From positions 310,001 to 374,000 of the forward strand of contig CAVOTH010000004.1 in assembly GCA_963699085.1 (NCBI GenBank): a stretch of DNA of 64,000 nt. Reading direction: 5' to 3'. Position 1 is the first letter of the stretch. Each line of letters opens with the position of its first letter. Both the position numbers and the translations under genes were made by a program. Below are positions 45,124 to 53,840 of this stretch, piece by piece. The notes under the pieces were generated by a model. The model was not told the origin of the DNA and searched no databases. It was given only the letters and a program-made list of their open reading frames with translations. Origin of the DNA: Bog-756 sp963699085 (lineage in GTDB: Bacteria; Actinomycetota; Acidimicrobiia; Acidimicrobiales; RAAP-2).

Positions 45124-45747
45124 GTGAGCGAACCCAGGGATCCGTTCCCGGATACGACGATCGGCACCAGCCGGTTGGAGGCCTTCAGCGACGGCGTCAT
45201 GGCCGTCATCATCACCATCACGGCACTCAGTCTCAAAGCACCTCTCAGCGGGTCGTTCACCGCGTTGAGCCAGCGCCTACCAGAGCTACTCGTCTATATC
45301 CTCAGCTTCACCTTCATCGGGATCTACTGGAACAACCACCACCACTTACTCCGCGTGACGCGACACATCAGCGGCGGCGTCATGTGGGCGAATCTCCACC
45401 TGCTCTTCTGGCTCTCGCTCATCCCTGTCGTGACGGAGTGGGTCGGCAGCTTCTACGGGGATCACTGGCCCGCTGCGACATACGGGATCGTGGCCTTGGG
45501 TGCGGCGATCGCCTTCTCGATACTCGTCGTGGCCATCATCCGGGTAAACGGCCGAGACTCCGCGGTCGGTCGGGCTGTCGGATCAGATCTCAAGGGAAAC
45601 ATCTCGATAGGGCTCTATGTATGCGGGATTGGGCTGGCATTCCTCAACCCTTACGTCGCCTATGCCCTGTATGTGTTGGTCGCCGTCATCTGGTTCGTCC
45701 CAGATCGGCGCTTCGCGCGGTCGGGAGTCGCTTCAACTGAAGATTGA
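45124..45747 (+). CDS. TMEM175-family (DUF1211) potassium-channel-like protein
   Basis: About 207 residues. The selectivity-helix motif RLEAFSDGVMAVIITITALS (FSDG) starts the first membrane segment, and YWNNHHHLLRVTRHI follows helix 2-3, as in bacterial TMEM175 proteins. Six hydrophobic segments are visible. Bacterial TMEM175 forms K+-selective tetrameric channels. GTG 45124 is six bases after GAGG; ATG 45079 is a longer alternative. It lies alone between the giant secreted protein (divergent) and an ABC exporter (convergent). The 285-base gap upstream (44839-45123) shows no clear extra feature. Confidence 0.88.
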   Translation: MSEPRDPFPDTTIGTSRLEAFSDGVMAVIITITALSLKAPLSGSFTALSQRLPELLVYILSFTFIGIYWNNHHHLLRVTRHISGGVMWANLHLLFWLSLIPVVTEWVGSFYGDHWPAATYGIVALGAAIAFSILVVAIIRVNGRDSAVGRAVGSDLKGNISIGLYVCGIGLAFLNPYVAYALYVLVAVIWFVPDRRFARSGVASTED

Positions 45748-45761
45748 CGGTATGAGGCCGT

Positions 45762-46667
45762 TCAGGCGTCGCGGCGGACGAGGACCCAACAGCCGATCCC
45801 TAGGGCTGCCACTGCATAGCAGACGAGAAGTGCGAAGCCCGTCCACGGACTGAAAGCGGATGCAACGCGATCGGGTACACCCTGGGTGGAGAACATGACC
45901 AGACCGATGTTGGCTGGCAGGTAGCGGGCCAAGGCATTGCTCAGGCCCGTGGGTAGTGCCTCGACGATGATGGGCAGTACCAGAACCACCGCGACAAAGG
46001 CCGAGATGGCACCGGCAGTGTGCCGGATGATGGTGGCCAGTCCCAACGCCAGTAGGCCGAGAACGGTCAGATAGAGACCGGCACCGACAACTGCTCGGAG
46101 GACGCCCGCCTGCCCCAAAGACGCTGAGCCATTCGAGAGAAGAGACTGAATGTTGTGGGGGATCTTCAGTCCGAGTTGCTGGGCACGCTGTGCGGCCGCC
46201 GCCCTCGTCCCGACTGCATGCTTCGCCGACAAGATCGCCTGGCCGAGGGCGAAGGCGCTGAAGGTGAGAATCTCGCTCACCACCAGGGCCACCGCTCCGA
46301 ACACGAGGACTTTGGCGGCCAGAACGACGGGACGACGGGGCACTGCCGACAACGTGGCGCGGATGGTGCCCGTGCCGTACTCCGCGCTCATGACCAGCAC
46401 ACCGAGAACCCCAAAGATGAGCTGTCCGAGGAAGACGCCGATCAGACTCCGGCGGGTCGGATCGTCGATGATCTCGGAGGGGCTCACCGTGCCGGTACCC
46501 AGTGCGCACAGGCCCACCACCGCCACTGCCGTGCCGACCAGCGTCCACGTAGTCGAGCGAACCGACCAGAGTTTGGTCCACTCGGCCGACAGGGCTCGGC
46601 GCAGACCGACGCGGCCCGGCGGCTGGTCGAAGGCGAACGGGGTCGGAGCCCCGACTACCGCAGTCAC
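45762..46667 (-). CDS. ABC-2-type transporter permease
   Basis: A 301-residue membrane protein. After a cytoplasmic start, LRRALSAEWTKLWSVRSTTW marks the N-terminal helix preceding the first membrane segment, as in ABC-2 permeases. MSAEYGTGTIRATLSAVPRR is the conserved cytoplasmic loop. About six hydrophobic segments follow. Its start overlaps the stop of the ATPase gene by four bases, so the two form one exporter. The substrate is unknown; peptide antibiotics or lipids are typical for such pairs. Confidence 0.88.
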   Translation of the reverse strand: MTAVVGAPTPFAFDQPPGRVGLRRALSAEWTKLWSVRSTTWTLVGTAVAVVGLCALGTGTVSPSEIIDDPTRRSLIGVFLGQLIFGVLGVLVMSAEYGTGTIRATLSAVPRRPVVLAAKVLVFGAVALVVSEILTFSAFALGQAILSAKHAVGTRAAAAQRAQQLGLKIPHNIQSLLSNGSASLGQAGVLRAVVGAGLYLTVLGLLALGLATIIRHTAGAISAFVAVVLVLPIIVEALPTGLSNALARYLPANIGLVMFSTQGVPDRVASAFSPWTGFALLVCYAVAALGIGCWVLVRRDA

Positions 46668-47566
46668 GATCCACCTCGGAACTCGACCGATTCATCAGTC
46701 CGCTCCATGAATGCATCCTCCAGTGAGGCGACGGGGGTGAGTTCATGCAGAGCGATACCCATCGACGCGGCCAAGTCGCCCACCTCTGACGCGGCAAGGC
46801 CGGTCACGGTCATGGATCCGTCGGGATCGGGAATGACGGTCCCGCCCGCATTGGTCACGGCGTCCGACAACTGGTGCGGAGCCGGCGAACGCACCTTGAC
46901 CGATCGACGCGAGCTTCCGGCCACGAAGTCAGCAACCGAGGTCTCGGCGATCAGCTTGCCCTTGCCGATCACTACGAGATGGTCGGCCGTGAGCGCCATC
47001 TCTGCCATGAGGTGACTCGACACGAACACGGTGCGACCTTCGCTGGCCAGCGTCTTACACAGCGTGCGCACCCACCGGATGCCCTCAGGATCGAGGCCGT
47101 TCACGGGTTCGTCGAACAACAGCACCCCCGGATCGCCGAGCAGTGCGGCGGCGATACCCAGGCGCTGACCCATCCCGAGCGAGAACTTGCCCACCCGTTT
47201 GCCGGCCACCGAAGTGAGACCCACAAGTTCCAGCACCTCGTCTACGCGTGCACGAGCAATGGCATTGCTCCGTGCCAAGGTGAGCAGGTGAGCACGGGCG
47301 GAGCGACCGGGATGGATCGACCGTGCTTCGAGCAGTGCACCCACGGCACGCATCGGCCACGGAAGGTCGTGGTAGCGCTGGCCCAACACCGTGACCGAGC
47401 CCGATGCTGGCGAGTCGAGGCCCATGATCATTCGCATCGTGGTCGACTTGCCCGACCCGTTGGGCCCGAGAAAGCCGGTCACGACGCCCGGACGCACGTC
47501 AAAGGAGAGGTCATCGACCGCGACCACGTTGCCGAACCGCTTGGAGAGCCGTCGGGCCTCGATCAC
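46664..47566 (-). CDS. ABC transporter ATP-binding protein (ABC-2/drug-type)
   Basis: 300 residues. Walker A is GFLGPNGSGKSTTMRMIMGL, the Q-loop region follows, the signature is KFSLGMGQRLGIAAALLGDP (SLGMGQ), and Walker B is VLLFDEPVNGLDPEG. A C-terminal extension of about 80 residues (SVKVRSPAPHQLSDAVTNAG) is typical of bacitracin/antibiotic exporters. I prefer GTG 47566 (VIEARRLSKRFG) with GAGG nine bases before it; the frame is open to 47665. It is coupled to the permease gene. Confidence 0.9.
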   Translation of the reverse strand: MIEARRLSKRFGNVVAVDDLSFDVRPGVVTGFLGPNGSGKSTTMRMIMGLDSPASGSVTVLGQRYHDLPWPMRAVGALLEARSIHPGRSARAHLLTLARSNAIARARVDEVLELVGLTSVAGKRVGKFSLGMGQRLGIAAALLGDPGVLLFDEPVNGLDPEGIRWVRTLCKTLASEGRTVFVSSHLMAEMALTADHLVVIGKGKLIAETSVADFVAGSSRRSVKVRSPAPHQLSDAVTNAGGTVIPDPDGSMTVTGLAASEVGDLAASMGIALHELTPVASLEDAFMERTDESVEFRGGS

Positions 47567-47691
47567 CCGTGTAGCCTCGCACGACGACGTGTCCCTTGGC
47601 AGTCGGGGGGGGAACCCCGACACGGGAGTCACTTTGTGTCGGCTCGTTCCGGAGATGAGACTCACCTGTCGAGCGAGGGGATCAGTCCAAT

Positions 47692-47991
47692 TCAGTTCGG
47701 TGCTGCGGGCCCCTCAATCACGACTGTCCACTGCCGGACGACCCATTTCTTGACGAGGCCTTCCCGGACGTAGGGGTCATGGGCGACAAAGTCCGTCACG
47801 ACCGAGTCGTCATCGGCCCGGAACACCAGCGCTGCGCCGTCGGGCGGGTCGGCGTAGGCACCGGCTAGGAGCAATTCGCCCCGGTCTTTTGATTCCCGTG
47901 CGAGCAAGAGGTGCTCCTCGCGGAACGCCTGGCGACGTTCGACGTAATCATCGACAACCTCGTAGAAGAGCAAGAAGTACATGGTGTTCAT
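47692..47991 (-). CDS. YCII-domain protein
   Basis: 99 residues: MYFLLFYEVVDDYVERRQAF, then EEHLLLARESKDRGELLLAG and GAALVFRADDDSVVTDFVAHDP. The histidine after REE and the AHDPY aspartate are the conserved pair of the YCII/YciI ferredoxin-like fold. Some members are hydrolases or dehalogenase-related, and many are stand-alone and of unknown role. Starts at 47991 and 47982 are both possible after GAGGGAG. Confidence 0.85.
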   Translation of the reverse strand: MNTMYFLLFYEVVDDYVERRQAFREEHLLLARESKDRGELLLAGAYADPPDGAALVFRADDDSVVTDFVAHDPYVREGLVKKWVVRQWTVVIEGPAAPN

Positions 47992-48028
47992 TCTCCCTCA
48001 TCCGGACAGGACCGATCCCGAACTTGGA

Positions 48029-48766
48029 CTATGTGTCTCGGTGCTCCCGCCACAAGAAGAACGTGCGGACGAGACCGACGGTTCCGATCACCGCTGCAAC
48101 CCACCCGAACGGCGTACCCTGCAGAGCAAATAGCGATATGACAGCGATCCCGATGACCATGAAGACCGGCATCAATGCAATCATCGGTCTTGAGTACCCC
48201 GGCACCTTGGCGACCGAAGGAGCCGGACGACGCCAACCCCACAACATCCCAAATTGACCAGTGAGGGCACCGGCCGCGCGTCGTGACGTGGGATCGATCC
48301 GCACTCCACGTTGACGAAGCACCGTCAAGATCGCATCTTTGTCCCCAAGCGTCCAGAAGTAGGCGAGCTGACCATCCGAGAGTTCAATGCCAATTCCAGA
48401 AGTCATGAACGTGCCACGTAGCAGGAACGCGGCGGCGACCTCCTCGAGGGGTACCTCGAAGTCGGAAAACATCGCAAGTGCCCGGGGATGTAGCCGGAGA
48501 TTGCCCTTGTCTATTGTCAGGACGACAAGAGGAATGGTCGCGTTCAGTCGACCGCCGAGTGCGGAGGGCACGTTCATCCCGCCTACGAACTCGACCTGGT
48601 CGCTCAGATCGACTTCCGACTTTGGTCCGCCGGAAGGTGGGGACACACTCCCGGTCCACGCGGCGCCATCCCACCAACGGTACGGGGCGACTTGCCACGG
48701 GTCGGGCTGCCAACCTGGTGGGGCCGTATCAGGTGACGGCACACGTTCGACTTGACCCTCATCCAT
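48029..48766 (-). CDS. DUF2510-containing membrane protein
   Basis: About 245 residues from ATG 48766 (the frame is open to 48853). Near the N-terminus PPGWQPDPWQVAPYRWWDGA with AWTGS is the DUF2510 pattern (GWxxDP...RYWDGxxWT), common in Actinobacteria. A central globular part includes LTIDKGNLRLHPRALAMFSD. The C-terminus has two hydrophobic segments, MIALMPVFMVIGIAVISLFA and GWVAAVIGTVGLVRTFFLW. The function is unknown; DUF2510 proteins are often membrane-associated accessories. No ribosome-binding site fixes the start. Confidence 0.7.
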   Translation of the reverse strand: MDEGQVERVPSPDTAPPGWQPDPWQVAPYRWWDGAAWTGSVSPPSGGPKSEVDLSDQVEFVGGMNVPSALGGRLNATIPLVVLTIDKGNLRLHPRALAMFSDFEVPLEEVAAAFLLRGTFMTSGIGIELSDGQLAYFWTLGDKDAILTVLRQRGVRIDPTSRRAAGALTGQFGMLWGWRRPAPSVAKVPGYSRPMIALMPVFMVIGIAVISLFALQGTPFGWVAAVIGTVGLVRTFFLWREHRDT

Positions 48767-48948
48767 ATAGTCAACATCGTCCACGTATCTGCAGGGCTGT
48801 AGTGCGGAGATGGGGTGCCACCGGAACTCAACCGGTTCTACCGGCTTCGCCACAGGGCCTGCAGAACCGAGTGACGATCGGCCGGATCGCCTCCCCCCGG
48901 GTGGGCGGACACCGGGCCAGGGGGATGTGATTGGTGGAGAATGGCAGA

Positions 48949-49332
48949 GTGACTTGGAACGATGGCCTGTCAGGGGACGCGGAAACCGATGAGGTCATCC
49001 GGCGCGAGCAGATGCTCCTCGACGCGTCGGTTCGTTCTTCAGTCGAACGCATCGCCACACTCCTCCATGGAGACTTTGCCGAAGTCGGAGCCACCGGTCA
49101 GACATGGGACGCCACGGGTGCCCTTGTAGCTATGAGCGGAGATGCCGCCGAAGGAGAGGTGGCCCACGCCTTCGACCTCACTGCGGTGCGACTGGCCGAA
49201 GATGTGGTCCTCGTGACCTACGAAACCCGTCGTTCAGGCCGAGTGATCATGCGAAGCTCCATCTGGGTACGTGTCGGCACGGAATGGAAGCTCCGCTACC
49301 ACCAGGGCACACCGGCAAACCCTGCGCACTGA
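48949..49332 (+). CDS. NTF2-like/DUF4440 protein
   Basis: About 127 residues. VIRREQMLLDASVRSSVERI is the first helix, then LLHGDFAEVGATGQTWD and YETRRSGRVIMRSSIWVRVG, with WKLRYHQGTP as the closing strand. This is the layout of DUF4440/SnoaL-like NTF2-fold proteins, which bind small molecules in a cone-shaped pocket. GTG 48949 is nine bases after GGAG; TTG 48931 and GTG 48934 are in-frame alternatives. The role is unknown. Confidence 0.78.
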   Translation: MTWNDGLSGDAETDEVIRREQMLLDASVRSSVERIATLLHGDFAEVGATGQTWDATGALVAMSGDAAEGEVAHAFDLTAVRLAEDVVLVTYETRRSGRVIMRSSIWVRVGTEWKLRYHQGTPANPAH

Positions 49333-49402
49333 CATCTGATTGTTCAAAGTGATGGGTCTCAGCTATTGGTTGGTCCGGTCACTGGAGACCGCCGCTGATG
49401 GA

Positions 49403-49819
49403 TCAAGCGAGCTTGACCGATCCATCTGATCCAATCGACCAACCCGGATTGTGGGCGACCTCCCACGGATGTCCGTCGGGGTCGATGAAGATCCCCGAGT
49501 AGCCACCCCAGAATGTGGTCGCGGCCGGACGCCCGATCACGGCGCCCGCCGTGGCGGCGTCGGCCAGCACCTGGTCCACCTCCTCCCGGGATCGGCCGTT
49601 GTAGGCCAGGGTGACACCGCCCCAGCCTCCGCCATCTTGGACCCCACTGTCCTCGGAGAGCTTTCCACGGTCCCAGAGGCCCATGATCATGCCGCCGACC
49701 TGGAAGAAGACGACCTCCCCATCCGGTGATTGCCCTTTCCAGCCCAGTGATTCGTAGAAAGCGGTCGACCGTTCGATATCGCGCACGCCCAGGGTGATCA
49801 ACGAGACTCGCTGCTCCAT
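49403..49819 (-). CDS. VOC superfamily protein (glyoxalase/bleomycin-resistance type)
   Basis: 138 residues: RVSLITLGVRDIERSTAFYE, SLGWKGQSPDGEVVFFQVGG, then GGVTLAYNGRSREEVDQVLA, and FIDPDGHPWEVAHNPGW with the closing ligand glutamate. It matches the stand-alone VOC subfamily common in Actinobacteria, whose enzymatic roles are mostly untested. ATG 49819 is taken as start. Confidence 0.88.
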   Translation of the reverse strand: MEQRVSLITLGVRDIERSTAFYESLGWKGQSPDGEVVFFQVGGMIMGLWDRGKLSEDSGVQDGGGWGGVTLAYNGRSREEVDQVLADAATAGAVIGRPAATTFWGGYSGIFIDPDGHPWEVAHNPGWSIGSDGSVKLA

Positions 49820-50000
49820 CGGACAAGCTTGCCATCGCGCCGGTTCGCCTGCTCAGGCCGGCCCGGGGGGTGGCCAGTCATGCGCTGTCCGCTTGGGCAT
49901 AAGGTGGGTCGTCGGTCCGCACTGTTCCGATGAGGTGCCGCTCGTGCCGTCCAGGCAGTCAACGAGGCTCTGGACCGCTGCGCCGGCCGATTGGAGACGC

Positions 50001-50228
50001 ATGTCTCAACAGGACGAGATCCCCACCGGTAGCCAACTCGATCAGAATCACATGCCGGAGACGAATGGCCGCATGTCGGTCTGCCGCCGGTGCGGCTCCC
50101 AGACCGATGGCCCGAATGGCAACAGGCACATGCCGGCGGATCGTCAGATGACCCGGGTTCGTGAATGGCTCACCGCAGAGTTGACCAAGACGCACATCGA
50201 TCGGGTCCGACAGGCGCGGGGAGGGTGA
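50001..50228 (+). CDS. Small hypothetical protein with CxxC motif
   Basis: 75 residues starting MSQQDEIPTGSQLDQNHMPE, with GGAG five bases before ATG 50001. It has MSVCRRCGSQTDGPNGNRHM, a single CxxC, and a helical basic C-terminus (LTAELTKTHIDRVRQARGG). One CxxC and nearby histidines could bind a metal. I recognise no family. The frame extends upstream to 49794 but the good ribosome-binding site supports the short form. Confidence 0.5.
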   Translation: MSQQDEIPTGSQLDQNHMPETNGRMSVCRRCGSQTDGPNGNRHMPADRQMTRVREWLTAELTKTHIDRVRQARGG

Positions 50229-50291
50229 CCACGGTCAGCTCCAGAAGCGCCCCCCGGCGTGCAATATCGAGAGTGCACCGGCGAGCACCGG

Positions 50292-50882
50292 TTACTGGTT
50301 GCCTATTTGGGGAGGCGCTATCCGCTCGACCTCAGACTTGAACTCATCGGACATCCACCGCGGCCGTCCACCGGGCGCGTCGATCTCAGCGCAGCCGGTG
50401 AGGCCCGCATCGACAACTTCCGACGGCTGCCCGCCCGGGTAGGCAAAGTAGAGGATGACCCCCGATCCATCGTCGGAGGGGCAGCCGTATGTCCCAGGCT
50501 GAACGTACGTGGCGATCCGAATGTCGTGGGCCAGGATGACCGCGACCGCCTTGTCGCCGTGGGTGATCTGCTCCAGACACGGATCGTTGGTGAGTCCGGG
50601 TAGCCAGAGGGCGGTGACTGCATCCGGGTTGGCGTCGACGATGACATGACCATCCACCCACCAACTGGACCGCTCGTGAGGCGGGGTCAGGGACCGGCTG
50701 TTCACACAGACCTGCAGTCCATTGCCTCCGGCGACGGCGTGCAGGTGACTGGCGGGCGGTTGGGAGGGGGGATTGGCATACGCCGGTTCGTTCACGTACT
50801 GCCGGACCCAGAGAGAGCCACCGAATAGAGCGATGGCCGCCGCCAGGAACCCTGCCAGGATCCATCTCATCGAATGTCGCAC
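50292..50882 (-). CDS. Membrane-anchored secreted hypothetical protein
   Basis: 196 residues with one N-terminal hydrophobic segment (WILAGFLAAAIALFGGSLWV) that could be a signal anchor, followed by an extracytoplasmic domain with four to five cysteines (LQVCVNSRSL, DPCLEQI, YGCPSDDGSG, LTGCAEI), probably disulfide-bonded. Starts at GTG 50882 and ATG 50870 are possible. I do not recognise the family. It lies beside another small secreted hypothetical on the same strand. Confidence 0.6.
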   Translation of the reverse strand: MRHSMRWILAGFLAAAIALFGGSLWVRQYVNEPAYANPPSQPPASHLHAVAGGNGLQVCVNSRSLTPPHERSSWWVDGHVIVDANPDAVTALWLPGLTNDPCLEQITHGDKAVAVILAHDIRIATYVQPGTYGCPSDDGSGVILYFAYPGGQPSEVVDAGLTGCAEIDAPGGRPRWMSDEFKSEVERIAPPQIGNQ

Positions 50883-50968
50883 GAAGCCAGTATGTAGTGC
50901 CGTGCGAGTGGTTTCCGGTCGGCTCCGATCGAAGGGGGACTCCTTCCATCGGGGGTGGGTGCCGAGAG

Positions 50969-51403
50969 CTAGAAGCTCATCCTGGTGCCCGGAACCAGTG
51001 AGATCGACGCCGAATCCGACCGGAAGCAGAACTTGGCTTCGAACGTTCCGTCGGTCCCCGGGAGCGTGCTCTTGTCGACGACACCATCTCTCAGTGTGAC
51101 CTCATTGGGGCAGGTCTTCGTCGCGTGGATGTGCACCTTGCCGTTGAAGCTCACCGTGGTTGATCGCCCGGAGTGCCACTTGATCGTGGTCGGCGAAAAG
51201 AATGGTGCCGCCACCTTGCCGGTTCCGCCCGTCTGCCCGGTGCATCCGCCAAGGGTCAACGTCTCACCAGGACTATTGACCCCTGCGATCGAGGTACAGA
51301 TGACCGGATTCGCCGAGGACCCGGCACTACTAGCGGACGACCAGCAGCCCACGCCAACAAGTACCACTACGGCGCTGAGTCCCACCATGGCCGACCGCCG
51401 CAT
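50969..51403 (-). CDS. Secreted or lipoprotein-like hypothetical
   Basis: 144 residues. The N-terminus MRRSAMVGLSAVVVLVGVGC is a signal peptide with a weak lipobox (VGVGC); GAGGAG lies eight bases before ATG 51403. The mature part has cysteines in VICTSIAGV, LGGCTGQTGG, KTCPNEV and AKFCFRS, so two disulfides are likely, and a beta-rich pattern. Its layout is similar to some mycobacterial and streptomycete exported hypotheticals, but no family is named. Confidence 0.55.
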   Translation of the reverse strand: MRRSAMVGLSAVVVLVGVGCWSSASSAGSSANPVICTSIAGVNSPGETLTLGGCTGQTGGTGKVAAPFFSPTTIKWHSGRSTTVSFNGKVHIHATKTCPNEVTLRDGVVDKSTLPGTDGTFEAKFCFRSDSASISLVPGTRMSF

Positions 51404-51655
51404 CTTCGACTCCTCACCCGAACGTCTCCGGTCATCGAATGCGAAGACTACTGCCTATGGTCGTCGACGACACCAGCAGAAGACACGCCTGGGTCGGCAT
51501 GGAATAGCTCTGAACAAAGTGACTTCTCGCTCGGTATGCATTGGGTAGGCAGCCGGTCCCAGCCGGACCTGTTGCCTCGTTTTGCGAACTACTCGCAGTG
51601 AACTGCTGGCACTGGACGCCTATGTCGTCCACCGAGATGGAGGTTGAAGCAGACG

Positions 51656-52123
51656 ATGAGACATCGGGATACGAGGCACAAAGATGAAATGGGGAACATG
51701 CGGGACCGCGGGCGACCGAGCTGGATAGGCGTGGCCGTGGCAGTTGTCGCCGTCACCGGTGCGACTGCCCTGGTACCGGCCGTATCTGCTCAGGCCACGA
51801 CCGCCGGCAAGCAGCGTGTGGTGAACGTCGTCACCCGGGCTCCCTACGGGAAGATCCTGACCACGACCAAGGGCCTCAGCCTCTACACGACCGCATCGTC
51901 GTGCACAGGAGGCTGTCTCACCGCGTGGCCTCCGCTACTCATGACCAAAGGAAAGACCATCCCGACCGGGGTGAAGGGTCTGGGAACAGTGCCGCTGACG
52001 TTCAACGGCAAGTCGCACCTCCAGGTCACCTTCGACGGAAGTGCGCTGTACCGGTTCGAAGGAGACTCGGGAACGAGCGTGAACGGCAACGGAGTCGCCG
52101 GCTTCATGGTGGCCAAGGCCTGA
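51656..52123 (+). CDS. Secreted protein with PF03640-type repeat (lipoprotein/secreted repeat)
   Basis: About 155 residues. A signal peptide (WIGVAVAVVAVTGATALVPA, then VSAQA) is followed by two copies of the secreted repeat: GKILTTTKGLSLYTTASSCT with GGCLTAWPPL, and PLTFNGKSHLQVTFDGSALY with RFEGDS. The C-x-G-x-C-x-x-x-WPPL pattern is the family mark. These extracytoplasmic proteins are found across Actinobacteria and their role is unknown. Alternative starts are TTG 51644 and ATG 51689. The 252 bases upstream (51404-51655) show no other clear feature. Confidence 0.75.
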   Translation: MRHRDTRHKDEMGNMRDRGRPSWIGVAVAVVAVTGATALVPAVSAQATTAGKQRVVNVVTRAPYGKILTTTKGLSLYTTASSCTGGCLTAWPPLLMTKGKTIPTGVKGLGTVPLTFNGKSHLQVTFDGSALYRFEGDSGTSVNGNGVAGFMVAKA

Positions 52124-52167
52124 GGAGGCCCAAGGGACATTTCGCCCTGCGATCCGACTCGGGGGAT

Positions 52168-52977
52168 TCAGTCCGGCGGGGATCCGCCGGACTGAATCCG
52201 GACGTAATCGGCCATCCCGGCCAGGAAGCCATCGAGGTCACGTGCCTTTGTCTGGGCGAACTCGGCGAAGTACGCCGGCACATAGACGCCGTGGGACCCT
52301 GAGTCGATCCCCTCCAGGATCGCCCCTACCGCATCGGCGACGGAGATGGCATCCACACCGCCGGTGAACGGGTCGTTGTCCGGCAGGGTGAACAGCTCGG
52401 TGTCGACGACCCCGGGGTAGATCACGGTGACCGATATACCGGTGTCCCACAGGTCGACGGCCATGGCCTCGGAGAAGACGGCGAGTGCCGCTTTGGATGC
52501 GTCGTAGGCCGACTCACCCGGCGAACTGAGCGGCGCGGCCACCGAGGCGATGTTGACGACTCGCCCCGAACCCCGCGCCAACATGTGCGGCAACAGGGCG
52601 AGGGTGAGGCGCACCGGTGACAGGAAGTTGATGGCCATGACCGATTCGACGGTTCCCATGTCCAGGGCGGTGACGTGGCGTCGTTTGGGGATGCCGGCGT
52701 TGTTGACCAGGATGTCCACGCCACCCAGGCCATCGACGACGTCCACGGACAGCTGGTCGACGGCTGCCGGGTCGGCGAGGTCCGCCACCCACATCTTCGA
52801 GTCGGGAGTGTGGGCCCGGCAGCGCTCGAGGACCTCAGCCAGGCGCTCCTCCCGACGGGCGACGATCCCGACGGTGGCGCCCCGTTGGGCGAAGGCTTCG
52901 GCGAGACCGGCGCCGATCCCGGCCGAACCGCCGGTGACCAGCACCCGGGATCCCCGGTAGTCGCTGGCCGCGGTCAT
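52168..52977 (-). CDS. Short-chain dehydrogenase/reductase (SDR)
   Basis: A 269-residue SDR with VLVTGGSAGIGAGLAEAFAQ, NNAGIPKRR, the catalytic serine in VNIASVAAPLSS and the YDASK pair. The C-terminal half is longer than FabG (DNDPFTGGVDAISVADAVGA), as in retinol-type SDRs. ATG 52977 overlaps the enoyl-CoA hydratase stop (ATGA); the in-frame GTG 52989 is less likely. It is probably the 3-hydroxyacyl- or alcohol-dehydrogenase step after hydration. Confidence 0.9.
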   Translation of the reverse strand: MTAASDYRGSRVLVTGGSAGIGAGLAEAFAQRGATVGIVARREERLAEVLERCRAHTPDSKMWVADLADPAAVDQLSVDVVDGLGGVDILVNNAGIPKRRHVTALDMGTVESVMAINFLSPVRLTLALLPHMLARGSGRVVNIASVAAPLSSPGESAYDASKAALAVFSEAMAVDLWDTGISVTVIYPGVVDTELFTLPDNDPFTGGVDAISVADAVGAILEGIDSGSHGVYVPAYFAEFAQTKARDLDGFLAGMADYVRIQSGGSPPD

Positions 52978-53783
52978 CGGTTCTTCCACTGCGGGGCACG
53001 CTTCTCGGCGAACGCCCTCGGACCCTCCACGGCGTCCTCACTCGAGAACACCTCGGAGGATATGGCCGATTCGATGCGATAGGCCTCCTTCATGTCGACG
53101 AGCAGCCCCCGGTGCACGGACTCCTTCGTCTTGCGTATGGCGTAAGGCCCGTTGGCCGTGATCCGATGGGCGTAGTCGTAGGCCCGTTCGAGGAGGTTTC
53201 CCGGGGGGCACACCTCATTCAGGAGACCCATGGCCAGGACTCTCGGTGCGGAGATGCGGTCGGCGCAGAGCAGGAGTTCCATGGCCGCCGGATAGGGGAT
53301 CTGGCGGGGGAGTCGGACCGTGGTGCCCCCTCCGGCGAAGAGGCCGCGTTTCGGCTCGAGTACGCCGAAGGTGGCGGTGTCGGCGGCCACCCGGATGTCA
53401 CACCCTCCCAGCATCTCCATGCCGCCGGCCACGCAGGTGCCGTTGACCGCGGCCACGATGGGCTTGTACAGCCGGACGTTGCGGAGCACCGCCTTCACCC
53501 CGTCGTCGAGCCGGTAGCCGTCGATCTCGGTGATCCCTTCCTTCTGCATCTGTGACTGCAACCGGGTGATCTCGGGTATGTACGTCTTGAGGTCGGCCCC
53601 GACGCAGAAGTCTTCGCCGACACCGGTGATCACGGCGACCCAGGCTTCGTCGTCATCACCGAAGCGTTCCCACGCTCCCCGGAGCTGGGCGAAGTGCTCC
53701 ATATCCATGGCATTGCGGGCTTCGGGCCGGTCGATGGTGATACGGACGATGTGACCGTCGTCGAGCTCGTAGTGGATCGGCAT
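52974..53783 (-). CDS. Enoyl-CoA hydratase/isomerase family protein
   Basis: A 269-residue crotonase of standard length. The CoA/oxyanion-hole segment is DFCVGADLKTYIPE. Both catalytic glutamates are present in GTCVAGGMEMLGGCD and VLEPKRGLFAGGGTTVRLP. The C-terminal helix ends GPRAFAEKRAPQWKNR. GGGGAG lies four bases before ATG 53783. It is the first gene of a pair with the SDR, a hydration-plus-oxidation unit of beta-oxidation. Confidence 0.92.
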   Translation of the reverse strand: MPIHYELDDGHIVRITIDRPEARNAMDMEHFAQLRGAWERFGDDDEAWVAVITGVGEDFCVGADLKTYIPEITRLQSQMQKEGITEIDGYRLDDGVKAVLRNVRLYKPIVAAVNGTCVAGGMEMLGGCDIRVAADTATFGVLEPKRGLFAGGGTTVRLPRQIPYPAAMELLLCADRISAPRVLAMGLLNEVCPPGNLLERAYDYAHRITANGPYAIRKTKESVHRGLLVDMKEAYRIESAISSEVFSSEDAVEGPRAFAEKRAPQWKNR

Positions 53784-53840
53784 GGCACTCCCCTTATCTG
53801 GTCGGTGTTGATGGCTGGGGCCGTCGTGGGCCCGGTTCGG